64,000 nucleotides of DNA from a virus. Location: positions 62,001 to 126,000 of IMG/VR virus record IMGVR_UViG_3300031521_000011, one strand, 5' to 3'. Positions 63,362 to 64,000 of the stretch are shown in pieces. The notes beneath the pieces were generated by a model, which saw only the letters and a program-made list of their open reading frames with translations, was not told the origin of the DNA and did not search any database. The position numbers were made by a program, and so were the translations under genes. Each line of letters opens with the position of its first letter. The stretch's first letter is position 1.

Positions 63362-64000
63362 ATGGAGAAACCAACAATTCATGTTATAGGGATGCCGCAT
63401 ATTCAAACCTCAAAAGCATATTGCAGAGATGCTTATGGAATGAAGATACTTCATTTTTGCCAAATGATGCATAAAGAAGGATACAAAATCATGCTTTATG
63501 CCAGTGAGGATAATGAGACGCCTGCCGAATTATTCACATGCATCACTAAAGCTCAGCAAGCCAAGCTGGGTTTTGAAGGCCCTGAAGACTATCTGAACAT
63601 ACAGTTCGATGTCACCAAGCCTATCTGGCAGATATTTCAGTCCAGAGTGACTTATTTTCTGAATAAAAATGTAAGTCCCGGAGACATCATTGGTACATTC
63701 TCTGGGCTTTGCGACAAATCCATTGCTGACGCCTTTCCGCAATGCTATTTTGTAGAACTCGGGATCGGGTATTCTGGCGTATTTTCTGGCTTCCGCATCT
63801 TTGAATCTTATGCCTGGATGCATACGATTTACGGAGCATCCACCGGAAACGCATCTGCAACAGACGGCAAATTCTACGATACTGTGATCCCGAATTATTT
63901 TAATCCCGATGATTTTCCATTTAAAAGCGAAAAGGAAGATTATTTCCTATTCGTCGGGAGAATGATCTATCGGAAAGGAATTGTCATCATCAACGACATG
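63362..64000 (+). CDS. Glycosyltransferase, 3' end outside the window
   Basis: AGAAGGAG precedes ATG 63362. The frame is open to the window end, so at least 213 residues are coded and the gene continues beyond. It starts EKPTIHVIGMPHIQTS. Its later part has YFLFVGRMIYRKGI, the pattern at the start of the nucleotide-sugar-binding domain of GT4-type enzymes. A DDFPF stretch precedes it. With the methyltransferase it forms a glycan-modifying pair after the fibre gene. Confidence 0.75.
   Translation, partial: MEKPTIHVIGMPHIQTSKAYCRDAYGMKILHFCQMMHKEGYKIMLYASEDNETPAELFTCITKAQQAKLGFEGPEDYLNIQFDVTKPIWQIFQSRVTYFLNKNVSPGDIIGTFSGLCDKSIADAFPQCYFVELGIGYSGVFSGFRIFESYAWMHTIYGASTGNASATDGKFYDTVIPNYFNPDDFPFKSEKEDYFLFVGRMIYRKGIVIINDM

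Overview
This window is part of the genome of a large tailed phage with a contractile tail (myovirus morphotype). In order on the + strand it carries a large terminase subunit, a portal protein, a prohead-protease-like protein, a decoration-like protein, a major capsid protein, neck proteins, a tail sheath, a tail tube, a frameshifted tail chaperone pair, a tape measure protein, two baseplate hubs with cell-wall-lysing domains, a spike, baseplate J, tail fibres, and then sugar-modifying enzymes. The host is probably a Gram-positive bacterium of the Bacillota. Almost every gene has a strong GGAGG-type ribosome binding site. The tail lysins are of NlpC/P60, M15 and SH3b type. An AbrB/SpoVT-like regulator is present, and the main tail fibre is a collagen-like Gly-X-Thr protein. 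I see no tRNA, CRISPR, integrase or insertion sequence.

Layout. 1-531: end of an unidentified + strand gene. 572-3324: a leftward block of small genes, including a T4 PseT-like polynucleotide kinase and a small sigma region-4-like protein. 3398-21671: a rightward head module (terminase, several Lys-x-Ala-rich probable head proteins, portal). It ends in a 2,296-residue gene that fuses the complete beta and beta-prime subunits of a bacterial-type RNA polymerase, followed by a possible structured RNA and an HU-like gene. 21682-28721: a leftward nucleic-acid and regulation block (XPD/DinG-type helicase, RuvC-like nuclease, probable ssDNA-binding protein, HU, tandem-AbrB regulator, zinc-ribbon proteins, membrane protein). 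28722-29290: a non-coding region with 21-bp-spaced iterons in opposite orientations around an AT-rich core, which looks like a replication origin. 29291-62724: head assembly, capsid, neck, tail and fibre genes, with a complete sigma-70-family factor inserted among the baseplate genes. 62762-64000: a methyltransferase and the start of a glycosyltransferase.

The most unusual feature is transcription. The window encodes a near-complete single-chain beta/beta-prime polymerase in the head gene cluster and a sigma factor in the baseplate cluster, so both are expected to be made with virion proteins. Leftward genes share a 16-bp element (consensus NGTATAAGNNAKAAAA on the minus strand), found six times, each just upstream of a minus-strand gene. 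Rightward genes are preceded by ordinary TTGnnn-17-TATAAT promoters. A reasonable model is that the phage carries its own polymerase into the cell or makes it late, and uses it with a phage sigma factor on one promoter class, while the host enzyme reads the other. Many probable head proteins, but not the polymerase or most tail proteins, are dense in a short Lys-x-Ala motif that might be the prohead protease site. All functions are inferred from sequence patterns by eye; no database search was possible.
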